A stretch of 56,376 nucleotides of DNA from Streptococcus sp. HMSC074B11 (GCF_001808705.1 NZ_KV794273.1:127687-184062), one strand, 5' to 3'; positions 17,518 to 30,331 are shown, counted from the first letter of the stretch. Translations and numbers: made by a program. Notes: generated by a model not told the origin, from the letters alone.

Positions 17518-18358
17518 TCCTTCTCCTTCCCTTTATCCTGTATGGTATAGATAGGGTAAGCTCCTAGTATTTTATACTGGATTCCAATCGTTTCTAGTTC
17601 TTTTTGAGCAAAATGGACCAGTTCTTTATCAGCATAGTCCACATCAATGATAAAAAAGTATTCGCCCAAGGCTGTTTTTAGGGGACGACTTTCTATCTTG
17701 GTTAAGTCAATCCCTCGCCAAGCAAAGGTCGAGAGTGCCTTGTAAAGTGCACCAGGTAAATTGTCTGGTAAGGTTATTGCTAGGCTCATTTTTTCAGTTG
17801 CATCTTGTAAAGGAATCTGTGGCAACTCTGCACCCAAAACCCAAAAGCGAGTGAAATTAGCTTCCATCTCTTGAATATCTTGAGCGATTAGCTCCAGCCC
17901 GTATTCTCCAGCAGAACTTTTGGGGGCAATGGCAGCAAAAGGCTGATCTGGATGCTCGGAAACATAGCGCGCAGCGTAGGCTGTACTGGCAGTGACCTCC
18001 AGTTGAGCGTCTGGATAATGCTCATCAATAAATTTCTTCCCCTGTGCCAAAGCTTGCGGGTGAGAAAAGATTTTCTCTATTTTAACTTGCCCTGGCACCG
18101 CCATCAACTGTTGATGAATTGGCTGTACAATCTCCGCCACAGCTTGAATTCGAGCCTGGTGGAAAAGATAGTCCAAGGTTTCATGAACACTACCTTCAAT
18201 AGAATTTTCAACTGGCACCACTGAAAAGTCTACTAAGCCCTGTTCGTAAGCCTTGATAACGTCCGTAATATTTGAAAAAGGCTCTAGTTCCTCATGAGGA
18301 AAAGCCGTTTGCACCACATGGTGCGAAAAAGATCCTTTAGGACCTAGATAGGCAATTT

Positions 18359-18362
<4 letters not shown>
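17514..18362 (-). CDS. pheA: Prephenate dehydratase
   Basis: The enzyme converts prephenate to phenylpyruvate in phenylalanine synthesis. The 282-residue monofunctional form has the catalytic domain first, with the threonine-containing NFTRFWVLG motif near residue 165, and a C-terminal ACT domain holding ESRP (the phenylalanine-binding motif), expected to give feedback inhibition. It overlaps aroK by 4 bp upstream and psr by 4 bp downstream. Confidence 0.95.
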
Positions 18363-20539
<2,177 letters not shown>

Positions 20540-20550
20540 AATTGTCCTCC

Positions 20551-21654
20551 TTATTTAATAACGACTGTGTAGTCGGTATTTTCTGTAATGACTTGTTCAG
20601 CTCGTTTTAAATCCTGAGCATTCTTAAAGGAAATTTGCAGAATCCCGTGAATATCTTCACGGTTTTCCTCATTGATATGGATATTGACTAAGGAAGTTCC
20701 TCTTAGCAATTCCAAGATGCGCAAGATAACATCTTCTTCATCGGGAACATCTACATAGAGGTCAAATGAGCTATCTACTCCGCCACGTTTATGGATTTCC
20801 ATAGCTTGACGTTGCTCACGCGCTTGATTGAAAAAGTTCCATATTTGGTTTTCATCACCCTTACTGATAGCTTGTCCAATCTCGTCCAAACGGCCCTTGA
20901 AGTCCTCGATGCGTCCAATAATGGTATCCCGATTGGATAAGAGGATAGAAGTCCACATACCAGGCTCACTTTCGGCAATCCGAGTCATATCTCGAAATCC
21001 ACCGGCCGCAAAGCGTCGAGCCATTTCATGCTCTTCAGCATAACTTGCAGTTTGTCCCATCAATCCTGATGCTAAGATATGAGGAAAATGACTAATCTGA
21101 GAAGTCACTCGGTCATGTTCTTCAGCATCGATTTCAATAAAACGTGCATGAAGTCCCGACAGCAAGTCTTTCATTTCTTCGAGCGTATCCGAAGTTGTCA
21201 GACTAGATGGCGTGAAGATATAGTAAGCATTTTCAAAGAGATTAACATCGGCAGAAGCCGCTCCTGTCTTGTGACTTCCTGCCATGGGATGAGCTCCAAC
21301 AAAGCGAACGGACTTATCAGCAAAACATTTCTCAGCTGTAGCCACGATAGCTGACTTGGTCGATCCAGCATCGGAAATAATGACACCTTCTTTCAAGTCC
21401 AAGTTGGCCAATTCCTTAATAAAGGCAATGGTTTGCTTGATCGGCAGGGTAAGAATGATGACGTCTGCAAGTGGAGCAAAACTGGCAAAATCATCCGTCG
21501 CACGATCAATCATTCCTCGCTCCAAAGCAATATCTCTAGACGCTTGACTACGATTGTATCCTAAAATTTCATAATCAGGATGATCCCGCTTGATTCCGAG
21601 TGCCATGGAAGCACCAATCAAACCAAGGCCTGCGATATAGATGGTTTTTGCCAT
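20551..21654 (-). CDS. tyrA: Prephenate dehydrogenase
   Basis: TyrA oxidises prephenate to 4-hydroxyphenylpyruvate with NAD+ in tyrosine synthesis. The 367-residue enzyme has an N-terminal Rossmann motif ([16 protein letters not shown]), catalytic-region histidines in [14 protein letters not shown] and TSQISHFPH, and a C-terminal ACT domain (from about residue 295, [16 protein letters not shown]), the likely tyrosine feedback site. It starts 9 bases after aroC. Confidence 0.95.
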   Translation of the reverse strand: MAKTIYIAGLGLIGASMALGIKRDHPDYEILGYNRSQASRDIALERGMIDRATDDFASFAPLADVIILTLPIKQTIAFIKELANLDLKEGVIISDAGSTKSAIVATAEKCFADKSVRFVGAHPMAGSHKTGAASADVNLFENAYYIFTPSSLTTSDTLEEMKDLLSGLHARFIEIDAEEHDRVTSQISHFPHILASGLMGQTASYAEEHEMARRFAAGGFRDMTRIAESEPGMWTSILLSNRDTIIGRIEDFKGRLDEIGQAISKGDENQIWNFFNQAREQRQAMEIHKRGGVDSSFDLYVDVPDEEDVILRILELLRGTSLVNIHINEENREDIHGILQISFKNAQDLKRAEQVITENTDYTVVIK

Positions 21655-21663
21655 AAGAACTCC

Positions 21664-22830
21664 TTAATAATTCTTTGTATACTCTCGATGTTTTGCAACA
21701 GCTTCTTTTAATTCTTCTAGATTATCAGATGAAAATTTCTCTAAGATTTCTTGAGCCAAGACTGTTGCTACGACTGCTTCCATAACAACACCTGCTGCTG
21801 GAAGAGCGGTTGGATCACTTCTCTCCACCGTTGCCTTATAAGGCTCATGGGTTTCAATATCGACACTCATTAATGGCTTATAGAGAGTCGGAATTGGTTT
21901 CATGACCCCACGGACAACAATTGGTTGGCCATTGGTCATACCACCTTCGAAACCTCCGAGATTATTAGTACGACGAGTATAGCCATCTTCTGATGACCAG
22001 AGGATTTCATCCATGACTTGGCTGCCCTTGAGATAACCTACTTTAAAACCAAGTCCAAACTCCACACCCTTGAAGGCATTGATTGATACAACCGCTTGAG
22101 CTAATCGTGCATCTAGTTTACGATCCCATTGGACGTAAGAACCAAGACCAACTGGAACACCACCGACAACTGTTTCAACAACTCCACCAATGGTATCTCC
22201 ATCACGTTTAATCTGATCAATATAATCCTTGATCTCCTGCTCGCGTTCTTGGTTGACGATAGAAACTTCTGACTGAGTAGCCAGTTTCTTAATCTCCGCG
22301 ACTGTCAAGTTTTCTGGAACATCAATTTCCTTGCCACCAAAAACAACAACATGATTAGCAATTTCGATATCAAGCTCAGCTAAAAGACGCTTGGCAACAG
22401 CCCCAACTGCAACCCGCATAGTCGTTTCACGAGCAGATGAACGTTCCAGAGAATTTCGCAAATCATCAAAGCGGTATTTGATACCTCCTACCAAGTCAGC
22501 GTGACCTGGGCGAGGATGTGTGATTTTTCGTTTACTTTTAAGTTTATCCTCAATATCCTCAGCAGACATGATATCCAGCCATTTTTGATGATCCTTGTTA
22601 ATGACATCCATGGTGATAGGAGCCCCTGTCGTCTTCCCGTGGCGAACACCAGAAGTAAAGACAACTTGGTCACTTTCAATCTTCATACGACCACCACGTC
22701 CGTATCCACCCTGGCGACGTTTGAGATCCTCATTAATATCTTCTGCAGTTAAAGGAAGACCTGCTGGGATTCCTTCAATTATTGCTGTCAGACGAGGACC
22801 ATGTGATTCTCCTGCTGTTAAATATCTCAT
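21664..22830 (-). CDS. aroC: Chorismate synthase
   Basis: AroC makes chorismate from EPSP, with reduced FMN as cofactor. The 388-residue protein has the family signatures [18 protein letters not shown] at the start, HPRPGHADL (residues ~109-117) and [16 protein letters not shown] (~131-146). It lies 9 bases after aroB and 9 before tyrA in a tight operon. Confidence 0.97.
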   Translation of the reverse strand: MRYLTAGESHGPRLTAIIEGIPAGLPLTAEDINEDLKRRQGGYGRGGRMKIESDQVVFTSGVRHGKTTGAPITMDVINKDHQKWLDIMSAEDIEDKLKSKRKITHPRPGHADLVGGIKYRFDDLRNSLERSSARETTMRVAVGAVAKRLLAELDIEIANHVVVFGGKEIDVPENLTVAEIKKLATQSEVSIVNQEREQEIKDYIDQIKRDGDTIGGVVETVVGGVPVGLGSYVQWDRKLDARLAQAVVSINAFKGVEFGLGFKVGYLKGSQVMDEILWSSEDGYTRRTNNLGGFEGGMTNGQPIVVRGVMKPIPTLYKPLMSVDIETHEPYKATVERSDPTALPAAGVVMEAVVATVLAQEILEKFSSDNLEELKEAVAKHREYTKNY

Positions 22831-22839
22831 ACATTCTCC

Positions 22840-23907
22840 TTATTTCACTAAGTAATCTTTCATTTCTTCCAGAGAAACTGGGTGAATCGTCGCTGAACCA
22901 AGCTCTGGTACCAAGACTAATTTCATAGTGTTGCCACGCGCTTTTTTATCATGAGTCAAAGCCTGATAAAGCTTATCAAGGTCCCAGTTTTCATAATCAA
23001 CAGGAAGGCCAAATTTCTGACACATTTCTCGGATAGACTGGGTTATTCCAGCTGGCATAAGGCCTTTTTGTTCTGCTACCTTAGAAACCTGAACCATTCC
23101 CATCGCTACTGCCTCACCATGCATGACACGTCCATAACCAGCAGTTGCTTCAATAGCATGACCGATTGTATGGCCAAAGTTGAGATACAGACGAATACCA
23201 TTGTCCAATTCATCCTCAACTACCATCTTTCGCTTGACCTGGCAAGAATGCTCAATCAAACTTTCTGAATGCTCCAAAATACTCTCTACAGAACCATCCA
23301 TTTCAGATAATAAGTCCCAGAGTTCTGGATCTTCAATTAAGCCATACTTGATGACTTCACCCATTCCTTCAATCAATTCTCTCTTCCCTAAGGTTTCAAG
23401 AACGTTTGGGTCAATCAAAACACCATCTGGCTGGGCAAAAGTTCCCACCATATTCTTGGCAAAAGGAGTATTCACTCCTGTCTTACCCCCGATTGAAGAG
23501 TCAACTTGAGCTGTCAAGCTAGTCGGAATTTGAACAAAGTGAATACCTCGCATATAGGTTGAGGCTACAAAGCCAGCTAAGTCTCCGACCACTCCGCCAC
23601 CAAGTGCAACGATGCCATCACTGCGAGTCAAGTCTTGCTTAACTAGAAATTCATAAGCCTTTTGAACCGTGGTTAGATTTTTTCGCTCTTCACCCTCTAG
23701 AAAGTCAAAAACTGCCACTTGAAAACCAGCATCCTCTAAGCTCAATTTTACTTTTTCTGCATAGAGAGAAGCCACATGGTTATCTGTAATGATAACGACT
23801 TCTTGCGGTTGCCAAAGTTTCCTCAACCATTTTCCTGCTTGAGACAGGCATCCTTTTTCAATCTGAATATCATAAGGATGGTGGGGAAGGTCTATTTTGA
23901 TTTTCAT
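22840..23907 (-). CDS. aroB: 3-dehydroquinate synthase
   Basis: AroB cyclises DAHP to 3-dehydroquinate using NAD+ and a divalent metal. The 355-residue enzyme has the NAD site [16 protein letters not shown], the [19 protein letters not shown] loop and the metal-ligand region [12 protein letters not shown]. It lies between aroE (16 bases) and aroC (9 bases). Confidence 0.97.
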   Translation of the reverse strand: MKIKIDLPHHPYDIQIEKGCLSQAGKWLRKLWQPQEVVIITDNHVASLYAEKVKLSLEDAGFQVAVFDFLEGEERKNLTTVQKAYEFLVKQDLTRSDGIVALGGGVVGDLAGFVASTYMRGIHFVQIPTSLTAQVDSSIGGKTGVNTPFAKNMVGTFAQPDGVLIDPNVLETLGKRELIEGMGEVIKYGLIEDPELWDLLSEMDGSVESILEHSESLIEHSCQVKRKMVVEDELDNGIRLYLNFGHTIGHAIEATAGYGRVMHGEAVAMGMVQVSKVAEQKGLMPAGITQSIREMCQKFGLPVDYENWDLDKLYQALTHDKKARGNTMKLVLVPELGSATIHPVSLEEMKDYLVK

Positions 23908-23923
23908 AGCAGTTCTCCTTTTT

Positions 23924-24781
23924 TCATTTTTGATACTTTTGTTTTAGTAATTCCCAGATTTGATCGGTTGGCATTTCCTTTCCGGTCCATAACTGAAAAG
24001 CTTCAGCTGCTTGGTAAAGCAACATACCCAGGCCATTAACAGCATGATTGCCCTGGTTTCTTGCCCAATTTAAAAATGGTGTCTCAAAGGGTTGATAAAT
24101 CACATCAGCTACTAAAAGCTTCTCTGGTAAAACGACACTTGATGGGATTGGCAGAGATACTCCATCCATGCCAACACTAGTCGCATTTACCAGTAAAACC
24201 GAATCAATTATCCTTGCTTGCAGTTCAGAAACATCTTCTAAAGCAAATAAATCTACTTTAAACCCTGTTTCATTTTGTAGTTTTTCTAAGTAAGGTCTTG
24301 TTTTTTCTATTGAAGCCGAACGTACAAAGACAGAAACTTGACTGACTCCATCCAAGATTGCCTGCGCCAAAATTGCCTTGGCTGCACCGCCTGATCCTAA
24401 CAATACCATTCTTTTCCCAGATATTTTAAAAGAAGGCAAGCTCTTAAAGAATCCCTTGCCATCTGTGTTATATCCGATTAAAGTTCCCTCTCGATTCACC
24501 ACTGTATTGACAGCACCAATCAACCGAGCTTCTTCACTCAACTGGTCCAGATAAGAAATCACCTGCTCCTTGTAAGGCATGGAAAGATTGATCCCATACA
24601 TCTGATAGCGACGAACATTTGCAACTGTTTCTGCCAAGTCAGTCGCTTCTACTTCCCAAGCTACATAAACACCATTGGTATGAGTTGCTTCAAAAGCTTG
24701 ATTGTGAATGAAGGGAGAAATGGAATGTTTGATAGGATTGGCGACTACAGCTGCTAAACGTGTGTAGCCATCAATCTTCAT
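23924..24781 (-). CDS. aroE: Shikimate dehydrogenase
   Basis: AroE reduces 3-dehydroshikimate to shikimate with NADPH. The 285-residue protein shows the substrate serines in [13 protein letters not shown] (residues ~16-28), the catalytic lysine in NLSMPYKEQ, the aspartate in NTDGKGFF, and the nucleotide loop [11 protein letters not shown]. It overlaps aroD by 11 bp. Confidence 0.96.
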   Translation of the reverse strand: MKIDGYTRLAAVVANPIKHSISPFIHNQAFEATHTNGVYVAWEVEATDLAETVANVRRYQMYGINLSMPYKEQVISYLDQLSEEARLIGAVNTVVNREGTLIGYNTDGKGFFKSLPSFKISGKRMVLLGSGGAAKAILAQAILDGVSQVSVFVRSASIEKTRPYLEKLQNETGFKVDLFALEDVSELQARIIDSVLLVNATSVGMDGVSLPIPSSVVLPEKLLVADVIYQPFETPFLNWARNQGNHAVNGLGMLLYQAAEAFQLWTGKEMPTDQIWELLKQKYQK

Positions 24782-25448
24782 TTAGTATCTCCCGAATTTT
24801 TTTCATGCTAGAAAGTGAAATCTGTCCTGGAGCACTGGCTTCGTCCAGACTTGCGAAAGACCAGCTAGAACCCGTCACATCTGAAGTGATACGAGAAACC
24901 TTACCCACTTTCCCCATAGAAATCGTCACATATTCTTGTTCTGGGTTCAATGTTTTAAAGCCACGTGTAAAGTTCATAAGGTCCAATACATCTTGTTCTG
25001 TTTGAGCCATAACCGATACTTTAACCACTTTCGGAGTTAGACTGGTTAGCTCGGATAAGATTTCCATCATATTCTCTGGAGTTTCTTGAAAGTTATGATA
25101 ACTCAAGACTAGATTTGGAAAATCAAGCATCTCTTCAAAAACATCCTTGTGAGAAAAATACTCAAAATCAATATATTCTGGTTGATAGAGTTGAGCTACA
25201 TCTTTGATAATTTGTACATACTCTGCCGAATCCAAATCGATTTCGCCTCCCTCAGCACGAGTTCGTAGGGTAAAGAGGAGTTCGCGACCTGCAAATTTTT
25301 CAAAAATAGCTGGGGCTACCTGTAAAATAGCTTCCTTTGGTAGGAAATCGGCACGCCACTCAATGATATCAGCATCAATATACCGCATGGCATCGATTCC
25401 TTGCGCCTCTTCTAAACTCTTTGGCATTACTGAAACGACTAATTTCAT
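24771..25448 (-). CDS. aroD: 3-dehydroquinate dehydratase, type I
   Basis: The enzyme dehydrates 3-dehydroquinate to 3-dehydroshikimate by a Schiff base. In this 225-residue type I enzyme the likely Schiff-base lysine is in [10 protein letters not shown] and the general-base histidine in [17 protein letters not shown] near residue 31 contacts substrate. It overlaps rlmI by 4 bp (ATGA) and aroE by 11 bp. Confidence 0.96.
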   Translation of the reverse strand: MKLVVSVMPKSLEEAQGIDAMRYIDADIIEWRADFLPKEAILQVAPAIFEKFAGRELLFTLRTRAEGGEIDLDSAEYVQIIKDVAQLYQPEYIDFEYFSHKDVFEEMLDFPNLVLSYHNFQETPENMMEILSELTSLTPKVVKVSVMAQTEQDVLDLMNFTRGFKTLNPEQEYVTISMGKVGKVSRITSDVTGSSWSFASLDEASAPGQISLSSMKKIREILNED

Positions 25449-26608
25449 TTAGTTACCTTCATGCTAATCACCTTGAGGTAATTACTACTTTCATCTTTTT
25501 CATTGTAGACAAAGTCTGCTGGAAGTCCATACTTTTGAAGAACCTGATATTTTCTTCCTGCGAATCCTTTGTCGATTTGTTCTATAAATTTTTGACGGGA
25601 AACATTGGCAGCATTGGTGCTAGCAATGATCATACCTCCCGGATTTAAAATCTCTAAACTCTGGGAAATCAACTTGTGATAGTCCTTAGCTACAGAGAAA
25701 GTTTGCTTTTTATTACGGGCAAAGCTAGGTGGATCAAGAACGATCACATCATAAGATAAGCCCTTACGTTTAGCGTATTTAAAGTATTCAAAGACATCCA
25801 TAACAATGAAACGATGACTGTCAAGACTGAGTCCATTGGCATGAAAATGAGCTTCTGACAGTTCTCTTGAACGTTTGGCTAGGTCTACAGAGGTTGTTTC
25901 ACTAGCTCCTCCCATGGCTGCAGCAACTGAGAAAGCTGCTGTGTAGGAAAACATATTTAGCAAGGACTTGCCCATGGCTAAACCATCAACCAAGCTACCA
26001 CGCACTTCATGTTGGTCCAAGAAGATGCCTGTCATAAGACCGTCGTTCATAAAGACTTGATAGAGGACACCATTCTCAAGAACTGTAAAATTTTCTGGTG
26101 CTTCTTGACCATAGATATGGGCAGACTCATAGTCTAGACCTTTAAAACGAATCTTTTCATAGGCACCTAAGACTTCAGGGAAAACCTGAGCAAAAGCTGC
26201 TAAGATCTGTTGGCGAAGTCCATAGATATAGGAGTTATACCAAGAAAAAACAACATAATCTCCATAGAGATCCAAAGTCATTCCACCAAAACCATCGCCT
26301 TCTTGATTAAACAAACGAAAGGCAGTTGTCAAATCATCTTGATAGTAAGAAGAACGTTTTTGTTTGGCTTTTTCAAACAAACTTTCAAAGAATTTTTGGT
26401 TAAAAGAAAGCTTCTGGTTCGTTACAAACCAACCAATCCCCTTATTTTGACGAGATAAATAGGCCTTGCCCAAAAACTGCTTGTTTTGACTCAATAACTC
26501 GACTTCTTGATCAGTTTCAGATAGTTCTGGAAAATCAATTTCCTCCAAAAGTACTAGACCTTGGTTTAGTTTTTTTTCAACACGTCTACTGACGAATACT
26601 TTATTCAT
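25445..26608 (-). CDS. rlmI: Class I SAM-dependent rRNA methyltransferase, RlmI-like
   Basis: A 387-residue protein with an N-terminal PUA-like RNA-binding part (1-75), a beta-rich middle segment, and a C-terminal SAM methyltransferase domain ([18 protein letters not shown], then the catalytic-loop [12 protein letters not shown]). E. coli RlmI makes m5C1962 of 23S rRNA; the exact target here is inferred. It heads the aromatic operon. The ATG at 26608 lies only about 8 bases past a good -10 box, with no Shine-Dalgarno, so the mRNA looks leaderless. A GTG at 26614 is a less likely start. Confidence 0.88.
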   Translation of the reverse strand: MNKVFVSRRVEKKLNQGLVLLEEIDFPELSETDQEVELLSQNKQFLGKAYLSRQNKGIGWFVTNQKLSFNQKFFESLFEKAKQKRSSYYQDDLTTAFRLFNQEGDGFGGMTLDLYGDYVVFSWYNSYIYGLRQQILAAFAQVFPEVLGAYEKIRFKGLDYESAHIYGQEAPENFTVLENGVLYQVFMNDGLMTGIFLDQHEVRGSLVDGLAMGKSLLNMFSYTAAFSVAAAMGGASETTSVDLAKRSRELSEAHFHANGLSLDSHRFIVMDVFEYFKYAKRKGLSYDVIVLDPPSFARNKKQTFSVAKDYHKLISQSLEILNPGGMIIASTNAANVSRQKFIEQIDKGFAGRKYQVLQKYGLPADFVYNEKDESSNYLKVISMKVTK

Positions 26609-26615
26609 AAACACT

Positions 26616-26644
26616 ATTATAACAAATTTTGTGACAATTCACAA
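26616..26644 (-). promoter_or_regulatory. Promoter of rlmI-aro operon (leaderless)
   Basis: On the minus strand TTGTGA (26644-26639), a 17-base spacer and TATAAT (26621-26616) form a sigma-A promoter. The predicted transcript start, about 7 bases past the -10, falls at or next to the rlmI ATG at 26608. Confidence 0.8.
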
Positions 26645-26647
26645 AAT
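26626..26647. promoter_or_regulatory. Palindromic operator candidate over rlmI-aro promoter
   Basis: ATTTTGTGA-CAAT-TCACAAAAT is a perfect palindrome with 9-bp arms. It covers the -35 and part of the spacer, the usual place for a repressor. It resembles the Rex box TTGTGAAN4TTCACAA but its centre is two bases shorter, so I do not name the regulator. Confidence 0.5.
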
Positions 26648-26783
26648 AGAAACTATTGATTCATCCATCATCTTGCCCTATCTGAGAGAATGTTTCCTCC
26701 CATTAATCCTACTATTTTTATTTTATATATTTCAACACTTCTAGTTGAAAAATAGACATAAAATTTAAAGAGTTTAATTCTAG

Positions 26784-26797
26784 CGCAAACGTTTGCG
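26784..26797. promoter_or_regulatory. LacI-family operator (MalR or CcpA/cre) before amylase
   Basis: CGCAAACGTTTGCG is a perfect 14-bp palindrome. It fits both the pneumococcal MalR operator core and a strong CcpA cre site. It overlaps the likely -35 (TTGCGT, 26793-26798) of the promoter whose extended -10 TGCTACAAT is at 26813-26821, so binding should block transcription. Confidence 0.8.
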
Positions 26798-26812
26798 TAG
26801 AAGCTGAATTTA

Positions 26813-26821
26813 TGCTACAAT
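26813..26821 (+). promoter_or_regulatory. Alpha-amylase promoter -10
   Basis: TGCTACAAT is an extended -10 box 17 bases after TTGCGT and 33 bases before the amylase ATG, with AGAGGAT as ribosome site. Confidence 0.65.
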
Positions 26822-26853
26822 AATTCTCATCACTGTAAGTAAGAGGATAAACT

Positions 26854-28305
26854 ATGAAAAATCAAACCTTAATGCAATATTTTGAATGGTATCTACCCCA
26901 CGATGGAAAACACTGGACGCGCCTAGCTGACGACGCTGAACACCTAGCTAACTTAGGCATTAGTCACATTTGGATGCCACCTGCTTTTAAAGCAACAAAT
27001 GAAAAAGATGTTGGTTATGGCGTCTATGACTTGTTTGACCTTGGAGAATTTAATCAGAAGGGTACTGTACGTACTAAGTATGGCTTTAAGGAAGACTATC
27101 TTCATGCCATCCAAACTTTAAAATCTCATGGGATTCAACCAATGGCTGATATCGTCTTAAATCATAAGGCAGCCGCTGACCATTTAGAATCTTTTCAAGT
27201 TATCGAAGTGGATCCAGAAGATCGAACTGTGGAACTAGGAGAACCTTTTACCATCAATGGCTGGACTGGTTTTACTTTTGATGGACGACAAGATACCTAC
27301 AATGACTTCCACTGGCACTGGTACCACTTTACTGGAACTGACTACGATGCTAAACGCCGTAAATCTGGAATCTATCTGATACAGGGAGACAACAAAGGCT
27401 GGGCTCATGAGGAATTAGTCGACAATGAGAATGGCAATTACGACTATCTCATGTATGCCGATCTAGATTTCAAACATCCTGAAGTGATAAAAAATATCTA
27501 CGATTGGGTAGATTGGTTTATGGAAACAACTGGTGTAACTGGTTTCCGTTTGGATGCAGTCAAACACATTGACTCTTTCTTTATGCGCAATTTCATTCGC
27601 GATATCAAAGAAAAATATGGCCAAGATTTCTATGTCTTTGGAGAATTCTGGAATCCAGACAAGGAAGCAAATCTGGACTACCTTGAAAAAATTGAAGAAC
27701 GCTTTGATCTTGTCGATGTTCGCCTTCACCAAAATCTCTTTGAAGCAAGCAAAGCTGGAGAAAACTATGATTTGGCAACCATATTTGAGGATAGTCTAGT
27801 ACAACTCAATCCAGACCGAGCTGTAACCTTTGTCGATAACCATGATACTCAACGTGGCCAAGCACTTGAATCCACTGTTGAAGAATGGTTTAAACCAGCA
27901 GCCTATGCCCTCATTCTTTTGCGTGAGCAGGGGCTCCCATGTGTCTTTTATGGAGACTACTATGGTATTTCTGGTCAATATGCTCAAGAAGACTTCAAGG
28001 ATGTCCTCGACCGTTTGCTAGCTATCCGAAAAGAGTTGGCTTATGGAGAGCAAACCGACTACTTTGATGACCCTAATTGTATCGGTTGGATTCGTTCAGG
28101 AGCTGACAATCAATCACCACTTGCCATCGCGATTTCTAATGCCAAAGCAAATTCCAAAATCATGTTCGTCGGTCAGGAATGGGCTGACCAAACCTTTGTT
28201 GATTTGCTTGGTAACCATCCTGACCAAGTAACCATCAATGCTGAAGGTTATGGAGATTTCCCAGTTACAGAACGCTCTCTTAGTGTCTGGGGACTGGCTA
28301 ACTAA
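26854..28305 (+). CDS. Cytoplasmic alpha-amylase (GH13)
   Basis: A 483-residue glycoside hydrolase family 13 enzyme that cuts alpha-1,4 glucans. It starts NQTLMQYFEWYLP with no signal peptide, so it acts inside the cell on imported maltodextrins or glycogen-like glucan. The conserved regions are visible: ADIVLNHKAAADH (region I), TGFRLDAVKHID (region II, nucleophile D), VFGEFWNP (region III, acid E) and TFVDNHDTQ (region IV). It is one of only two plus-strand genes and is likely monocistronic, controlled by the LacI-family operator at 26784-26797 and ended at 28472-28519. Confidence 0.93.
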   Translation: MKNQTLMQYFEWYLPHDGKHWTRLADDAEHLANLGISHIWMPPAFKATNEKDVGYGVYDLFDLGEFNQKGTVRTKYGFKEDYLHAIQTLKSHGIQPMADIVLNHKAAADHLESFQVIEVDPEDRTVELGEPFTINGWTGFTFDGRQDTYNDFHWHWYHFTGTDYDAKRRKSGIYLIQGDNKGWAHEELVDNENGNYDYLMYADLDFKHPEVIKNIYDWVDWFMETTGVTGFRLDAVKHIDSFFMRNFIRDIKEKYGQDFYVFGEFWNPDKEANLDYLEKIEERFDLVDVRLHQNLFEASKAGENYDLATIFEDSLVQLNPDRAVTFVDNHDTQRGQALESTVEEWFKPAAYALILLREQGLPCVFYGDYYGISGQYAQEDFKDVLDRLLAIRKELAYGEQTDYFDDPNCIGWIRSGADNQSPLAIAISNAKANSKIMFVGQEWADQTFVDLLGNHPDQVTINAEGYGDFPVTERSLSVWGLAN

Positions 28306-28312
28306 TCAATTA

Positions 28313-28462
28313 ATACTCTTCGAAAATCTCTTCAAACCACGTCTGCTTCTCCTTGCCGTATATGTGTTACTGACTTCATCAGTTCTATCCACAACCTCAA
28401 AACGGTGTTTTGAGCAACCTGCGGCTCGCTTCCTAGTTTGCTCTTTGATTTTCATTGAGTAT
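28313..28462 (-). repeat. RUP intergenic repeat
   Basis: A full element starts ATACTCTTCGAAAATCTCTTC and ends TTTGATTTTCATTGAGTAT, in the opposite orientation to the copy at 1433-1591 and with one inner unit only. It lies between the amylase stop and the shared terminator. Confidence 0.8.
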
Positions 28463-28471
28463 AAAACGCAC

Positions 28472-28519
28472 AAAAAATGCCCACAAGCCAGATTTTTTTC
28501 TAGCCTGTAGGCATTTTTT
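28472..28519. terminator. Bidirectional terminator of amylase and dnaD
   Basis: A long stem AAAAAATGCC... / ...GGCATTTTTT (with G-U pairs) has A and T tracts on both sides. It lies between the convergent amylase and dnaD genes and serves both. Confidence 0.85.
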
Positions 28520-28537
28520 TATTATCAATATTTAAAA

Positions 28538-29212
28538 TTAATCTTTCCAAAGATCCATAGCATTTTGAAAATCTGCAGAAACTTGAACATTTTGAGGATT
28601 AGTCGCTTCTCTCTCCTGACGCTTCGCCTCTACCTGGACTACACTCTTAATGCCTTCATGACGCCAGTTCCGTAGGATAGCTTGGATATACTTCCAATTT
28701 GGTTTTCCATTCAAAACGGCCTCACGTAGAGCCTCTTTGATCAAGTCCGCACTGGTTCCGTCTTCTTTCAAACTCTTTTCTAAATCTTCGATCTCAAAAG
28801 GACTCAAGAGACGCCCTAGTTCTTGTTGGAAGGTTTCCACCAAGTCTTTCAAATCATTTTTAACGGGTGCCACTTGGCTTGGTTCTTGCTTTTCAAAAAG
28901 TTGGTCTAAGCGCTCTAAAGCCAAAGTCGCATCAAAAATAACTTCTATTTCTCCATTGAGTTCAATCGTACGATATTGGAGTAAGCCTTTTTCGGTCAAG
29001 CGTGAAATTGCTTGATTGACTTCATAGACTTGCTTGCCTATTTTCTCAGCAATCTGGCTTGGGGACAATTCCCCTAAAGCTGTTGTATTTTGTAGGTAAA
29101 AGAATTGCCAAACTAAGAAATCATCGCTTGATGAGAAAAGTTGATTGTAGTTTAAGAGCAGAGCACTTGGTAGCACCAAGTTCCCTGATTTGAAAGCATC
29201 TAAATATGTCAT
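28538..29212 (-). CDS. dnaD: DnaD domain protein
   Basis: DnaD-type proteins help load the replicative helicase in Firmicutes. The 224-residue product has an N-terminal winged-helix part (MTYLDAFKSGNLVLPSALL start, ISRLTEKGLLQYR) and a C-terminal DnaD domain (about residues 120-200) with the family's NWKYIQAILRNWRHEGI motif near 178. The frame extends 18 codons upstream, but the ATG at 29212 has GAGGAATT and lies 8 bases after metA, so I chose it. Confidence 0.9.
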   Translation of the reverse strand: MTYLDAFKSGNLVLPSALLLNYNQLFSSSDDFLVWQFFYLQNTTALGELSPSQIAEKIGKQVYEVNQAISRLTEKGLLQYRTIELNGEIEVIFDATLALERLDQLFEKQEPSQVAPVKNDLKDLVETFQQELGRLLSPFEIEDLEKSLKEDGTSADLIKEALREAVLNGKPNWKYIQAILRNWRHEGIKSVVQVEAKRQEREATNPQNVQVSADFQNAMDLWKD

Positions 29213-29220
29213 AATTCCTC

Positions 29221-30165
29221 TTATAAATATCCAAAATGAGACACATCTTCTTCTGCACTCTTCCACTCAAAAGGCGTTTCTTGGTAAACTGCATAATTTA
29301 CCCAGTTACTGAAAAAGAGAGCTGCTGAGGAACTCCAACGCATACAAGGAAGTTCATGGATGTCATCATTTTTGAAATAATTTTCTGGTATATGGGGATC
29401 TAAACCAGCATCTAGATCTCTAAAATATTCCTTGGCTAGCGTATCACGATCATACTCCAAATGTCCAAAGCTATAAACTTCTCTTAAATCTCGGCTTGCA
29501 AGGATAGAGATTCCCACCTCTTTTCCAGATGCTAAGATCTCTAAATTTGTTTTATTTACAATGTCTTCTTTGAGAATTTCTGTATGACGAGAATGAGGAG
29601 ACACATACAAATCATCAAAACCTCTCAGCAAAAGATGACCCTCTTTTAAAACATCCTGAGGATAAATTCCCGAAAGTTTTTGAGCCATCTGGTGTTTATC
29701 TACGCCGTAACGATAGTAGAGGCCAGCCTGTGCTCCCCAGCAAATATGCAGGGTTGAAAAGACATGAGTCTTTGACCAATCGATGACCTGAGTAAATTCC
29801 TCCCAATAGTCCACTTCTTCAAAAGGGAGATGCTCAACTGGTGCTCCTGTGATAATCAAGCCATCAAAATACTGGTCTTGAACTTCCGAAAAAGTCTTAT
29901 AAAAAGTCTCCATATGTTCAGAACGAGTTGTTTTCGACTGATGACTTTCCATATATAAGAAATCAATATCTAACTGCAAAGGAGTATTAGCTAAATGTCG
30001 TAAAAGCTGAGTTTCTGTAACCATCTTCTGTGGCATCAAGTTTAAAATCAGAATTTTCAGTGGTCGAATATCCTGATGAGCCGCCCGCTGGTCATCCATG
30101 ACGAAAATATTTTCCGTTCGTAAAATCTCAACTGCTGGTAATTTTTTATCTATTCGAATCGGCAT
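29221..30165 (-). CDS. metA: Homoserine O-acyltransferase
   Basis: MetA acylates homoserine in the first committed step of methionine synthesis. The 314-residue protein is of the MetA (class I amidotransferase-like) fold. The catalytic cysteine is in [10 protein letters not shown] (C142) and the His-Glu pair in YSFGHLEYD (near 235-237). Firmicute MetA enzymes mostly use acetyl-CoA, but the acyl donor is not certain from this reading. A promoter with an MtaR-like box lies upstream; dnaD follows 8 bases later. Confidence 0.93.
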   Translation of the reverse strand: MPIRIDKKLPAVEILRTENIFVMDDQRAAHQDIRPLKILILNLMPQKMVTETQLLRHLANTPLQLDIDFLYMESHQSKTTRSEHMETFYKTFSEVQDQYFDGLIITGAPVEHLPFEEVDYWEEFTQVIDWSKTHVFSTLHICWGAQAGLYYRYGVDKHQMAQKLSGIYPQDVLKEGHLLLRGFDDLYVSPHSRHTEILKEDIVNKTNLEILASGKEVGISILASRDLREVYSFGHLEYDRDTLAKEYFRDLDAGLDPHIPENYFKNDDIHELPCMRWSSSAALFFSNWVNYAVYQETPFEWKSAEEDVSHFGYL

Positions 30166-30251
30166 GGAAATCTCCTTACTGTATCAAGTTTAGGCTCAAG
30201 TGAACATACAGTCGTCAAATGAAAAATCAGCTGACGAAAGTCCTTCCCTTT

Positions 30252-30285
30252 ATTATACTGTAAGAAGATATAGTTTTCAATTATA
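30252..30285 (-). promoter_or_regulatory. metA promoter with MtaR (MetR) box
   Basis: On the minus strand TTGAAA (30280-30275), 17 bases and TATAAT (30257-30252) form a good promoter with a leader of about 80 bases. On the plus strand 30269-30285 reads TATAGTTTTCAATTATA, 14 of 17 matches to the streptococcal MtaR box TATAGTTTSAAACTATA, and it covers the -35. Confidence 0.7.
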
Positions 30286-30331
30286 GTTTTTCTCTAACTA
30301 GATATAGCCTTTTTTTATATCAGATGAAGAG

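Noticed and set aside
26626..26647. Rex binding site
   Set aside because: The Rex box needs TTGTGAA-N4-TTCACAA; this palindrome has a centre two bases shorter, so I left the regulator open.
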